The notes beneath the pieces were generated by a model. The model was not told where the DNA came from. It searched no databases and saw only the letters and a list, made by a program, of their open reading frames with translations. 64,000 nucleotides of DNA from Eopsaltria australis (Eukaryota > Chordata > Aves > Passeriformes > Petroicidae): contig JAVTVJ010000047.1 of assembly GCA_034509425.1 (NCBI GenBank), positions 496,001 through 560,000 on the forward strand. Direction: 5' to 3'. Each line of letters begins with the position of its first letter. The stretch's first letter is position 1. Shown here piece by piece: positions 51,846 through 64,000 of the stretch. A program made the translations under genes and the position numbers.

Positions 51846-54800
51846 AGCTGGGCATAGACCATTTGTCCTGTTATCCACAGATGTCAGTTTTCCCCAGCTT
51901 CTTTCATCACTTTGGGCCTCATTTTCTTTGGGCTTTAAGCTGTTTGGGCTGAGCACAATCTTATTATGTACATAGGATGTCTACTGTAAGAGGACATCTA
52001 GACCCTGCAACAAAAGGTTTGCATCCCTCCCCAAGGCTTTTCATGCAAACTCAGATAATGCAAAGAGCAAGAAATGTATCTCAGGAGAACCTGCCTTTGA
52101 CTAAGGAATCTGCATCTTTTTGTTCTCCTGGATAATTTTTCTAAAAAAATTAGGCAACATCTTGAAAGTTGAACAATAAGTTGATGCAAATTTCAGTGAG
52201 TGAGTTGCAAATCCCTCAAAAAATACAAGATTCATAATGGTAGAGAGAGACAAACACCACAAAATTGGCTGCAGAGCAGCCATTGCGGAGTCATATGTCT
52301 CCAGCATTAATTTTCACACAAAGGGAGTAATATACTTTTAGTCAGGCACAACAGCTACAAAAACCTGTGTCATTCCTTTGCACAGGAGAAATAAATTATG
52401 TTAGGGGTCAAATTGTGCTGAGGTTCCTCAACAGAAAAATGTACTTAATAGATAAGCACAAGTCCTTTTAGGTGAGGTAGTTCTGAACAGCACAGAAAAA
52501 GCAAGTCAAGAGCTGGTATTGTCCTTGGACTAGCCAGGAAATCTTTATTGCTGAGCTGCAGCCCATGTGCTGGGCAGTCCACACCAGCTTGGTCAAAAGG
52601 CTGGTGGAAGTCACCTCCAGCTCCTTGGGCTGAATGTGTATCAGTTATCTCTTTCTGTACCCTCAACTAAAGCATCTAAAGAAACTTCTTTTAGTGCAGT
52701 TTCACAAAGAATGATTGGCCAAATTAAGGTTTTTTAAAAGAAATTCAGATATTATTTTCTTTTGGAAAATCACATTAAAAAAAGCTAGAGCAAATCCCCT
52801 GCCAGGAAAGGCAGACTTTGTTGTACCTAACCACATTGTTAAAATCACTAATTAATGGAGAAAATGCATTTCAGAGACTCTGTGATCTGTGGGTTCAGAT
52901 TAATTAGGATAACACTTTAATTATTCACTGGTAGTACATGCCACCTTTGAAACCAAAATCATCAAAAGTGGGTGCTTGCAAGCTCAGCAACTGCCCCAAA
53001 CATATTTCTTTCTGCTTGTTCTAAGGCAGCAATTAGAATTAATGCAATTCCAATTTTCTCTGCAAGCCACCTCAGTTTTCTAAAGCCACCTCAGCTAGGC
53101 AGACTGTCTCCCAGAAGCACACCCCGAAGAGAAGACTTTGCAGAATATTTCTCCCCCACATTAGAAGAGATGACTCAGACCTCTTGAAAATTCTTTTGTC
53201 TTTCCTAATCTTCATATTGGTTGGGGTGAAAATAAGAGGGAAAGTATTTGCTCTCAGCTTCTTCTCTCAATTGCTCTTCTAATGTTTTGTTTTCCTTATT
53301 ATTTTCAAAAACCATTTTTGTACTTTCTCCAAGCACCCTCAGCTACCTCACCCAGCATATTTTCAGGTCCATCAGAGTTCCTCCTTCGTGCCCCCTGATC
53401 AACTTTCCCACCACACCTAGAGAAGCTCCCCTTTTTGTGCCTCCTCTCTCTTTCAGGATTAGCTTCTCTTCAGACTGGCATGACCTCCTATCACAGAAGC
53501 AGTATCACCACCAGAGCCATTAATCAAGGCTCTGCCACAGGTAGGAGCAGACATTAGCAGATCAGAGGCAGTCAGGAAAACAAGGTTATTTTATTAGCAA
53601 ATTTCAGATAAAAGCTAGACATCAGTCAACTGGATAACTACAATTCCTTCTGGCTTCCAAATTACAGAGTGAAACAGCATAATTTTCAACAGGCTGGGTC
53701 CAGCAGTGCTGTGGGAAGTGCATGATGATGGAATACGTACCTGAAGTGGTCATTTTCTATATGTGGCTCTGCCTGTGCCGCCACATTCACCACTGATTTC
53801 TCCCTTAAACCTTACAGCTTTCTTGCTTCACTTTCTTGGCAGGTACAGCAGTTTCCCCTGAATTTTCCAGTCATTTTCTCTTCAGCTCTGAGTCAGTAGG
53901 TGCTGGAGCTGGGGATGGTGGAGGCATTCATCACTGGAAATGCCACTGGAAACGTTTTCCCCTCAGTCTAGTTCCATGCTTGAGCTCAAACATGCTGTGG
54001 AGCAGAGTCATTATGAAAGTCATGCCAGTGAGATGTGCTGTCGTAAAACTGAGACCCCCACATAGGAACTTTGTAATTAAGGAATAAACAGAGGCAATGA
54101 GTCATTACATTTGGTGCTTGGGGAGTTTTAGGAAAGCATGTTTTCGGTAACTCATGGAAATAAGACATGGCCTTTGACACGATGTTTTTTTCTTTCATGG
54201 TTAGCAGTGGTAGGAAGCAGGACAGAGATTTTTCCAGTTACTGGCATTTAGGTGTCTCATACACAGATGCTGACAACTGGACCTCCTCAGTCCTTCTCCA
54301 GATGCTGCCACTTGGACCTCACAGCTCTCACAAACAGCACAGCAAGATTACAAAGGAAGAATGGTTTGGGGAAAGGATTTAATCCTGAGATAGGACAGAA
54401 ATGCTGGTCAGGCACAGGGTTCAGTACATTGAACCATTTCTATCCTTGCTTCTCACCCATTTACCCTGATCCCTTCCCCCAAACTTCCCATAATAAATTT
54501 TACATAATCCCACAAACCTCTTCGAAATCCCATAATAAACTTCACATAGACCCAAAGCCCCCCTCGAATACTGAACACACTTGCAATTATCATGTTTTCC
54601 CTCTCTATCTGTGACAAAGCTGAGGCTGATGCCTTCAAGGCTGTGCCAGAGTAGGTTTTTTGCTCATTTGTCCATTTATCAGCAACCAAAGCTTTTTTGG
54701 TATTAACTGGATTGTGCTGGCTTGAGTTCCAATTGTCTCTGTCTCACCATGGGAGGGAATATAATTTCTAGGTGTAAAGATTTTGATACAGGTAGTTAAA

Positions 54801-57800
54801 AGTTGTTATGTATACATCAACATGTCTCAAGATCAAATCTGAAAGACTTGAAAATACACAAAAATCATCCTGAATAAAAGTATTCATAATCACAGCTGTA
54901 GCGTTACAGCAAAAGATATAGTTTTGTACCTCAGTTTCCCATCTCTAAATAAAAGGCTGAGCCTTTCCTTTCCCATAAATGATGAAGTATTTGGGACAGA
55001 AACTGCTTTTGTTCTGTATAATCTCAGAATTTCTTGTCTGATCCTCTTGGAGACCCAAGTAGTAACAAAATAGTGTATTATTTTCTCTGTTCTTCAAATC
55101 ACTTTTGTTTCATCAAAGAAATAACTATTAGACAATAAACTGATCATGCTAACAGGAAACTGAGTTAGAGGTCTGAAATCAATATTACCAGGAATGAGCA
55201 AAGTCAGAAATACCACTGCATATCATTCCCAAAGTCTTGAGCCATTCCACCAGAATAAAGTTATTTAAACAAACAAAAACAAAACAACAAAACACAAGGA
55301 TATTGAAAACTTCTTCTGCTGTAATTGCAATCACAGTGGCAGCCAAGATTCACAAAACAACCATAAAATCTTCTCAAGCTAAGGGAAATATCTGTGCTGC
55401 TTTTTGCTTGGGGAGCTTTGGAGGACACATGCCACATTGTTGGCTGCTTAGTCTGGAGCCAGGGACTCTTCTCAGCCCCCTGAGCAATAGTTTAAAAAAA
55501 AGAGAGACCTTTTTGTAAATGTAAGCTGTCATGAATCCATAATCAAACTCTTGATCTTTACAGCTGTATGTTATTTTTACTAAATTTTCTATTTCCTGAT
55601 GCCCTTGCAGTGCATCCAGAAACATGAGACACAAGGAACACCAGATCCTCCAAAGACATATCCTGTCTGAAATAACAGGTTCACTGTAAGCATAAGAGTC
55701 CAGAGCTCCACACCAGCACCTCCTCTTTGCTGTGCCCAGCATGAGTACAGAGCCCAGAACTATCGTGCCCCTGGGATTTCTGATGGCTTGACTGAAAGCG
55801 CCATATTACCCACAACAGTGTGAAGCAAGAGATCTCACTTGTTCAAAGGCCTGTACCAGGGAAAGCAAAAAAAGCCCAAACACCTTAAATCATTAAATGA
55901 AATGGTTCATAAAAGTCAGCAAAAAATAAACACAGGGGCTTTTCCAGTCAGAGGGGGAGAATACTGATGTGACCTAGGGGAATACATACCACCATTTGTG
56001 CAAGAAGAACTTGAGAACTGGAACTCAGCAGAACACAACTGACATGTTTGGATTTGGTCTAACTGGGGGAAGGAAAAAAATCATGTTCTTTTCATTAGGG
56101 GCAGGGAGACAAGGAGAACAGGGATGTGACTGCTTCTGTCTAGTCTACACCCTTCATTATTTTCTATCACCTCTGCTATTTTATCATCTTGTTTATGTGA
56201 AAGGCAGCAAAACTACACTCCAGAAGCATCACGTGTTGCTACACACAATGCCTCATCTCATCTTGAGCATAATGTTTTTCTGAGGTCCTTCATATTGACT
56301 GTGGATTTGAACACAAACTCAAAGTAATTCCCATTCTGCCAAAATTACCTCCTTGTTGTTCTTCACATTTTCAGGATTGTGCTAAAGCTATAAAAACCAT
56401 ATATCCTAAACCTAACAGCCACATGACATTTAATAGCATTGTACTGATCATCTGGATCCCAGTGCTATACGAGACCAAAGATTGGACAGTGGAATGTACC
56501 AGGGTTTCATTATCCTCGTAGGTTGATTATGGAAGCATCACACATGGGTTACAGGATCATAAGAATTCCAAATATATCATACCTATTGCTTTCTCTGGAG
56601 GTCATTCAAACAAAAAACAGTCTCAAGGAATTTTCAAAATCCTTTTTGTTTGTTTTTTTCTTACCCATCTACATCAACCATTAGATGTTTACTTGCTTTT
56701 TTCCCAGTTCCAAGGTATGGGTTAGAAGAGTGCAGGTCCCTGGGCTCTCTTTAGTCTGTTTTTAGAAGAATGTTTTTCTTCTGCAAGTCCTCTGAGACTT
56801 TGTCCAATTCCTTTGGCTTCTGAAATATAACTACTGGTTTATATGAAAACTTACCCTCACTTTTTGGGGGCTGGCCTCAGGTAAGATCCTGTGGCTCTAG
56901 ACAGAGGAGCCCTCAGCTCTCCCTGCATTTCCCATCCCTCATTAGAACACTAAAATATATTACCAAACATCTAACACTCAATTTGTGAAACATATTAAAC
57001 TTTCCCACCTTTAATAAGACACAATTTGGCTAATATCTTAGAGCAAGAAAATTCAGTAGTGTTCTGATGGCTGCTGCAAGACCTGCAGGAGAAAAGCTAT
57101 ATTCTAAAGGATGTAACTCCTTAATGGGGGGAAAAATAATGGCAATAATTTCCTACATAAAAATACAGGCTACAATTCAGCCTTCCTGGATTTGAGTTTC
57201 TACAATGCAGGTGTCCAAGTTCCCATTACAGCCCATGGAGAGCCAGGCAGGACAGGACAGGGCTTGGAGGCCACTGACTCATCCCAAGAACACCTCCCAC
57301 ACTGAGGAGACTGAATCACTCTCTCAACTCTGCTCACTGTACTGACTGTAACAGGAGTTTAGACACCTTCCCTACACTGTGGTAAATCACCCCCCAGACT
57401 TAAGGTGAGATGTATTCTACTTCTTGTGTCTCACCACTGAGTAGTGAAAATCCTACACTTCTGAAACATTTCTAAGTGAAACTGCAGAATTAAATTCCAA
57501 GCAAATTCCAGCACTTTACCAAAGAATCGAAGAATAAGGATTACTTACCAGCATGAGTAATACTGCCTTTGGTGGCTTCTCAGAGGACAAAAGGTAAATT
57601 GTTCAATGTAAAAACTGAATTCAAGAGAGATAAGAGACATATTTCTTGAAATATATCTACAGTTCCACAGTTGCATATCAGGTTCTCTTCCAGAGAGTAC
57701 TGATGGACATTTGGAAGACACTTCTTTCCACACATGGAGAAAATATCAAGCAGGTCTGTGATTCAGCTGGGAACAAACACTGGCAACCACTGAGGTACTG

Positions 57801-60800
57801 AGAACTTCACTGCCTCTTGCTGATGCCTGCCTTGGAAAGAATGCACAAACGCTGTCAGCACTTTCTCCACTCAAGAGGGCTTGTCCCAACAGAAGGAAGA
57901 GATGCAGACACGGAATTATAGCTCATTATTTTTAATTCCCAAGGGCCATTTTTCTGTGATACTACAAAACTTGCCAAAGGTGACAAGAAAATGCTGCAGG
58001 ACTCCTGCCTGCCTGACAGAATGTCACACATGAGATTTACTTTTTTTTTCCCAGCAGTAGTAGAGCACAGTGGAAACAAGAAGGAAATTTAGAAAATTTT
58101 CATAAAAGCATAGAGATATTGGAATATATCCTTTTGGAAACAGCTGTGGATTATTTGATTATAGGAAGAAAGCACACAGACAGCTTTCAGAATCTGGACA
58201 TTTTGCTTCCTGCAGCAATGTGTTGTATCTACTTCAGGGAATTTGGGACTGAAACAGAAGCTTCATGGCCACTGGAGGGTGCAAAATTACCAGCACAAAG
58301 AGGAGGTTTTGTGCACTTCAGAACAACCTTTCTGCTGCACAGATTCCCAAGAGAAAAGTGAAAATTATACTCTCTTTCTTGGCTGTAAAGCTCTATCTGA
58401 AAGAAAATTTTCAAGATGAATTTTATTTAGACTGCATAATGACAGAAAACTCAAAGTAGAAATACTGAAAGCTTTGCTTACATGGAAAGGTAACTTTTTA
58501 AGGAAATGTGAAGATTCTCATGAAGAGAACCTAAAAAAATGTATTCTCTTTGAAAGTTTGCTTGCTTCTTCCCACCCCTCCATCCCCAAAAAAAAGTCCT
58601 TGAGAACAGGAACAAAGCTATGGGATACAGGTGTAGGCAATTTTACACATACCATATTTGAATGTATCTGTAAATATTTATTAATGGTATTTTCACATCT
58701 CCCCCAAATATTCTACAGCATCCAAATAGTTTCTTGCTGAATTTTTAGAGATTGACATGCCTGTAAGTTACTGAATTATTTGTTCTACCTCTTCTTTCCT
58801 TACTGCTGACAACTATTTTCCCCTTTGAAAACTTAATTGTGTTTAGAGTTTGGTCAAAAATTATTCTATTTATAAAGTTAAAAGCCAAAATTACTTCATA
58901 TCTCTTTAACACCATCAGTTATTTGAGAGTCTTCCTCGCTCAGCAACGATGCCATGGTACCATTGCCTTCCTCTTAGTGTAGGTGTTAAACTTCTCTCCT
59001 TGTCTTTCATGAGCCTAAAAGTCACTAGATCCACCTCACAATTTAGTCCTTCTGATTTTATCCCTACACATTCCTGTTATGCCCTTAACTAGCACTCCAC
59101 CAATTTCCCTTTCCCTAATTTTGAGTGGGTTATCATCCCTCCCAACAAACATTGCCCTGTGCTGCTCACATCTGCCCAGCAAGGACTACAACTGTGTTAA
59201 GTGGAACCCTGCCCCAGCTCTAATCTTCCTGTAGGTCATTCCTCATTAACAAAATGGGAATGAAAAGTATGGAATTTCCTCTCCTCTGGGTGGGGTTTTT
59301 TTTTTAACTCCTTATGACATACATGGCAACAGCCAGCACAACAGCTGATTTGGTCTGCAGCATGCTGATAGCAATACAATATCTGTAAATTCTAAATCAT
59401 AACATGTTTGTGGTATTTGAGGAACAGTTTCAAAATGCCAATACTAATATTATTCCTTTCCCATTATAATGAGTAGAAAAATATATCAAGCAGAGGCCTA
59501 TGATAGTATGATTTTGTTAACAGTTCTGTCTTCACAGCAGGCTGCAGATACCCAACTTTTCTAAGCCAACCAAATATTCTAAAGGTCAAACACTAGGAAT
59601 ATTTGCTAACGTCCAGCTTCAAGACCTGCTTGTTCAAGTTGAAAGGATTCTTTCCCAGCTCCAAACTCTCTCTCCACATCTTTGTATTCTTTGTATATGT
59701 TTTAAATGATAGTCCATCAGAAGACATCCTTTGTACAGATCAACTCCCTCTTCATGACTACTTGTCTCATTGGCTATTCATGGCTGTTAGAGTGAGATAC
59801 AATCAACCTCTGGCCAATACAAGCAAAAAGCTGGGAGTAAGCCTTCAAATACAGGGATGTGCACCACAGCATGGCAAAAACAAGGCTTTTGCCCAGAATT
59901 GTGACTACTCACTACATTTACCACAAAAGAGAACTCTCCAGCTTCAAATGGTGACTATGAATCAGTGGGAGAGTCAGACTTCCATATCTCCAAACAAAAT
60001 AAAACTCTGAATTAATTCATTTCTTTAATCAAAGAATTGAAAGGAATTGAAATTTTCTGCTAGGCATGCTGTCAAACTGACAAAGTGACTCAGCGAGCAG
60101 AATAATTGGTCTGTAATGTGATTATATTTGGGGATTCAGGTTGGGATTTAGACATGCTGTTAAAGACTAAACTGAAATAAAAGATTTAACACAAAGTTGT
60201 CAGGCCTGCAGTTTTAAAAGGTCCTGCTGTCAGTCATTAAACAAGTGGGAACTCAGAGCAAAAAATAATTGGCTGCTGTGTCACCTTACTGGGGCCTCAT
60301 TTGTAAATATCCTTAATAAGCTGATCCAGATGTGAAACATGGTTCCTGAGAAGGTGAGTGATAGTTTTTAGATTATTCCCCAAGACCTGTCCTCTAGCAC
60401 AACAGACCCCTTTCAGGAGAGGGAGATGATCAATAACCATGAAGCTCACGTCCAATAAAAAAACCCTCTCTCCAAGAGCGCAGCTATTATGAAAGGGAGC
60501 AGCACAGGTCTCCAAGAACTCCCCAGGATCAGGCAGTACCAGCCTACCTAACTAAGAGTCAGTCAAATACAGAGGAGCTAAGCACAATGCCACGCAGGAG
60601 AAGCACTCTTGTTGGCACCCTCAAAGATATACTGCAGTCAATGTGTTACAGGGGGAAAAAAACTCCAACAAAACAAACCAAAAACGTGCAATGAAAACTG
60701 CATAGCCAGAAATCTTATGTGAAGCTAAAACACATCAACCAGAAGTTGCACAAAGATGCCTGCATAACCCAAGTAATGCATGTAGGGTAATTTAAAAAAA

Positions 60801-60889
60801 TGAAACATCACAATTTTATTGCCCAAATAATTCAGACATCTGAAACACCACAGGACCAGTAGCACCAGAACTGAGGAATCTCGTGATGA
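51846..60889. other. Intergenic, no gene firmly recognised
   Basis: About 9 kb, AT-rich, with frames of 135 codons or fewer. It holds a 42-bp tandem duplication at 54,487-54,570. The minus-strand frame at 60,297-60,515 (72 codons, ATG start) has a protein-like composition but no recognised family. The stretch from 60.04 to 60.29 kb contains ordered AT-rich sequence with homeodomain-type TAAT cores. Whether it is conserved cannot be judged from one genome. Confidence 0.4.
54487..54570. repeat. 42-bp tandem duplication, two copies
   Basis: Two adjacent 42-bp units both begin cccataataaa(t/c)ttcaca-like sequence and end near ctcgaat. They run 54,487-54,528 and 54,529-54,570, with several substitutions between them. 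Because 42 is a multiple of three, both strands' overlapping frames show a repeated peptide, which is a consequence of the duplication rather than evidence of coding. Confidence 0.88.
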
Positions 60890-61245
60890 TAAAAAGTAGA
60901 GTAGAGAAGAGGGGCAGAATCATCTCCCTCACCCTGCTGGCCATGCTGCTTTGGATGTAGCCCAGAATCCAGCTGGCTTTCTGGGATGTGAGCACACAGT
61001 GACAAGTCACATCCAGTTTCTCATCCACCAGCACCACCACATCCTTCTTGGCAGGGCTGCTCCCTGTGACTTCCTCTCCCAGTCAGTTCTCATGTCTGGG
61101 ATTGCCCTGACCCAGGAGTAGCACTGAGACTTGCTGAACCTCCTGAGGTTCTCATGGGCCCACTTCTCAAGCTTGTCCAGCCCCCCAGGATGGCACCCCA
61201 TCCTTCTGTTGTGCCAACTGCCCCACCCAGCTCACAACCTCTTGT
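60890..61245 (-). mobile_element. CR1 LINE fragment (reverse-transcriptase 3' part)
   Basis: The + strand is a clear reversed CR1. It reads 'gaggggcagaatcatctccc' near 60,909, 'ctttctgggatgtgagcac' near 60,977, 'catccagtttctcatccacc' near 61,010, 'acatccttcttggcagggct' near 61,039, 'gaacctcctgaggttctcat' near 61,136 with 'gggcccacttctcaagcttg' after it, and 'gatggcaccccatccttctg' near 61,190. On the minus strand 61,201-61,007 the frame still reads H-x-GGLDKLEKWAHENLRRF, the CR1 segment that normally reads LDRLERWA. Internal stops make the copy inactive. Confidence 0.9.
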
Positions 61246-63956
61246 GAGTCCTCACAACCCTCTTGCATGTCCTCACTCCCCAATATTAAAAAAAAATCCA
61301 AGCTTTCTACCAGTGCTGTTTTGTTAGGCAGGGACTCATTGACCTTTCTTAAGTTAATTATTTAATAAGTCATAATAATATTACTGTTCTCATCTACTTG
61401 TATTCCTGTTTGATTTGTGTAAAAAGTGCACTAAGGAAGACAACCACACTGTTTAACTGCAAGACTCTCCTTGTTTTTCATTAGTGGAAAAGAAGACAAC
61501 AAAATCATCACAGGCAGCAGTTCCCACCAAGATTTGATTTGGAAGCTTTGCACAGAAGCTAAAAATAAAAGACTGTGCAGTAATAAATCATTCAAAACAG
61601 TGTTCATGGACAACGAGCACTTCAAGGATGATGTGTTCAACTGAAGCGAATGGGATCCCAGGGGTGCAAAAGGAGCTGGGATTTGAGAGGATTTTCTGGG
61701 TGCTCTAAAAAACCCAAATCCCAGGTGCTGTGTTGGGGGAGGGCATGTGCAAAGGCTTGGGGGAAAATTCACTTGGTCCAAAGAGACAGCAGATTTGCAG
61801 CTGTAAGAGGGAGCTGTGCTTGTCAGAACCTTCAGACACACAAAGTCCATGTTTGTAAGGAGCTCTGAAGATCAAGGTCCTGTGGATTAAGCTTTCCCCA
61901 GAGGATGTTCCTCTTTTTTCTTCCAGTTTAAAACAAAGTTTTTAAAAGGTTTTTTATTTGACAGGAAATACAAAATGCTATTTATCCACAGTCTTGCAGA
62001 CAGCTATATACAGAGACAAGAACTACTCACACAGATGTGAGATGAATTCCATATCATCTGTTTCTGGCCAAAGTATTTTTTTCTCTAAAGAGAAAATAAT
62101 TCAAAAGCTTTCCACAGAAGACTACGCTCCAATAAAAGTGGGGAGCTGGATAACAGGAAGCTCTTGAGAAGCTATGTGCCATTTGTAAAAAGAGATAATA
62201 GCCAAACTCTCTTTCCACTCTGCCTTCTAAAGTCTATCAAGTTGTTTAGGGCTTTTAAAATCCTGAATCTATGTTTTCATTGCAGATAACATTTTCCTCA
62301 GTTTTCAGGAATGGCCAGTAGTATATACCTTTAAGTTCAACCAACCTGACTGTAAATCACTGCAAGAACTCCTGGCACATGATTTCAACCAAGCCTCTCA
62401 AAACTCCTGCTGGGTGGTGGACCTGCCAATAGCAAAGGGCAAAGCTTGCATGGTGCTGTGAATTACATCTGTGATCAAAACAATGCTGATAGGACACTAA
62501 AGTTTCACATATTGCTGAGCAGTGTTTTCACAACATCAAGGACTCTCCTGTTTCTCCCTCTGCCCCCTCAGTGCTGGGAGTGTGCAAGAGGTTGGGAAGG
62601 GGCACAGCCAAGCAGATGACCTGAATGAGAATGGTATTGCAGCAATGTCTGATTTTCAGCCCATTTTTTTCCTATGGAAAAACAGAATATAATCCTAGAG
62701 TTCATTTCCATCTCGCCTTTTACAGATGGTATTAGTTTCTGACTCTACTAAAGCAACCCTTCCTATTGTATTTGGCACTTGAGATGCCCACAGCAGCCAC
62801 ATCTGTAGCAAGAATAATGGGATTAGAAGTTGCAGCAAGTCCATCAGCAACAGTCCAAGTGAGATCAGGAGAGCACACAAATATTGCAGGATGAACATGG
62901 ATGTGGCATCTATTGCTAGTTGCTGCAATACAGCATTGCTGCTTAATTGTGCAGATGACTCAAGAGGGTGCAAAAAAATAATTTAAAAGCAGAAGTAGAA
63001 TTCAAAATTACCTCATCAAAATGAAAATAAGAAAGGTCTATAAAAAGGAAATTAAGTCAATAACAATAAGAGCAAGAACACAGGCTTGCGTATAATTTGC
63101 TATAATAGCAAGCTGTTGACTTGAGAGCAGGAGAGGATCGGAAGATTGCAGGGAGTCATGGGCTTCACTATGTCACAGTCTCCTGAAATAGGCAAACTGC
63201 ACTGGTGGGGAGTGTGTGTGTCTGTGAATAGGAGGATATTCCACCAAGAATGGCGGCAACCCCCTTGTATCAGACACAATGATAACACCTCTCTGGGATA
63301 TCATATCCGCTCCTGGGACTTCCATCACATCCCATCTTAATGAACCTGAGAAACTTTAGAGCACAAAAGAGTGAGACAAAGAATAGAAAAAAAACAACCT
63401 ATGGGAAAACATTTAAAGAAAATGCCCAGTTTAACCTGAAGAACAGAATTTGGACACAGCCTAACTGCAGTCCTCAGATATGCAAAAGCAGCCTCCAGAG
63501 AATGAAATGTTTCACACATTCGTAACAGGCAAGACAATAAATACTGAATTTGAATCATGGACAAATCAGATTAAAGATAACAAGCCAAATCTTTCATGAT
63601 GAAAAACAGATCTAGGAATGCCAATGCCACAAAAGTACCAGAATTTCTCTTTGGATCAGCTAGATAAAATTATCTCCTGTCCTCCTCTGATTCTATGGAT
63701 GCCACAAACCACTTAGGAAAAGCTTAAGGTTTACTTAATACATTTTAAAAATCTAGTATTAGCAGATTAAGTACATGAACAAGTAAAGTTGTAATTCCTT
63801 TTGTGTACTTAAAATTACTTTCTCCTCATTATGAGGAACACACTCTGATCTATTTAATGGTATAAAGCCCAGTGTAACTCCAGTGAAATCTCTAGTGAAT
63901 CAGCACTCATTCCCTAAATGTAATCAGTACATATCCCACCACACACTGTTACACAG
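61246..63956. other. Intergenic, no gene recognised
   Basis: About 2.7 kb, AT-rich. The minus-strand frame at 62,695-62,973 is leucine-rich and hydrophobic in its middle but begins at TTG and matches nothing I recognise. I do not call it a gene. Confidence 0.45.
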
Positions 63957-64000
63957 TGTCCTGGGTTGGCCAGGAGGGGTCAAAATATAGGAAGTGACCC
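63957..64000 (+). mobile_element. Possible 5' edge of an LTR, cut by the window end
   Basis: The last 44 bases begin TGTCCTGGGTTGGCCAGGAG. Many avian endogenous-retrovirus LTRs begin with TG and a TGTCCTGGTTT-like string. Only the edge is visible, with no partner LTR, primer-binding site or duplicated target site. Confidence 0.25.

Noticed and set aside
62695..62973. Leucine-rich hydrophobic minus-strand ORF
   Set aside because: Starts at TTG, has no recognisable family, and its hydrophobicity follows from T-rich sequence.

Overview
The window looks like nuclear DNA of a bird, most likely a passerine (songbird). It holds two complete three-exon genes for vitelline membrane outer layer protein 1 (VMO1), an egg-coat protein, with vertebrate GT/AG introns. 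It also carries several CR1 LINE fragments with the avian ATTCTATGA-type 3' tail. No operons, bacterial-style genes, CRISPR arrays or RNA genes were recognised.

Layout. Positions 1-479 are unassigned. A CR1 3' end on the + strand fills about 480-1107. From 1108 to 21.2 kb I see no gene, only CR1 pieces (10.43-10.57 and 14.82-15.17 kb, minus strand), a (TTCCC)n tract at 8.27 kb and small tandem repeats. The first VMO1 gene lies on the minus strand at 21,544-23,254, with a TATA box, a CCAAT box and a candidate poly(A) signal. A 21.4-kb interval follows with no supportable gene. It contains two degenerate, apparently ancient CR1/L3-type fragments (27.87-28.40 and 38.06-38.59 kb) and simple repeats. 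The second VMO1 gene lies on the plus strand at 44,693-46,182. From 46.2 kb to the end I see no gene, only CR1 fragments (51.73-51.84 and 60.89-61.24 kb), a 42-bp tandem duplication at 54.49 kb, a CATC/CGTC tetranucleotide repeat at 46.57 kb, and a possible LTR edge at the right boundary.

The two VMO1 genes are transcribed away from each other. They share intron positions and phases (0, then 2) and a related core promoter, the string ATAAATTCCCC about 60-70 bp before each start codon. This points to duplication of a whole gene with its promoter. Their proteins have diverged in informative ways. The minus-strand copy has lost a family cysteine and gained a CXXC. The plus-strand copy keeps all eight family cysteines but has short insertions and three potential N-glycosylation sites. 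Both should encode secreted beta-prism proteins of the egg vitelline membrane or other mucosal secretions.

Most other open reading frames are short, begin at non-ATG codons, have no recognisable homology and lie in repeat-rich or low-complexity DNA. I treat them as chance. The best non-VMO1 candidates for a coding remnant are ORFs on the minus strand at 28,983-29,222 and 60,297-60,515, reported only as leads.
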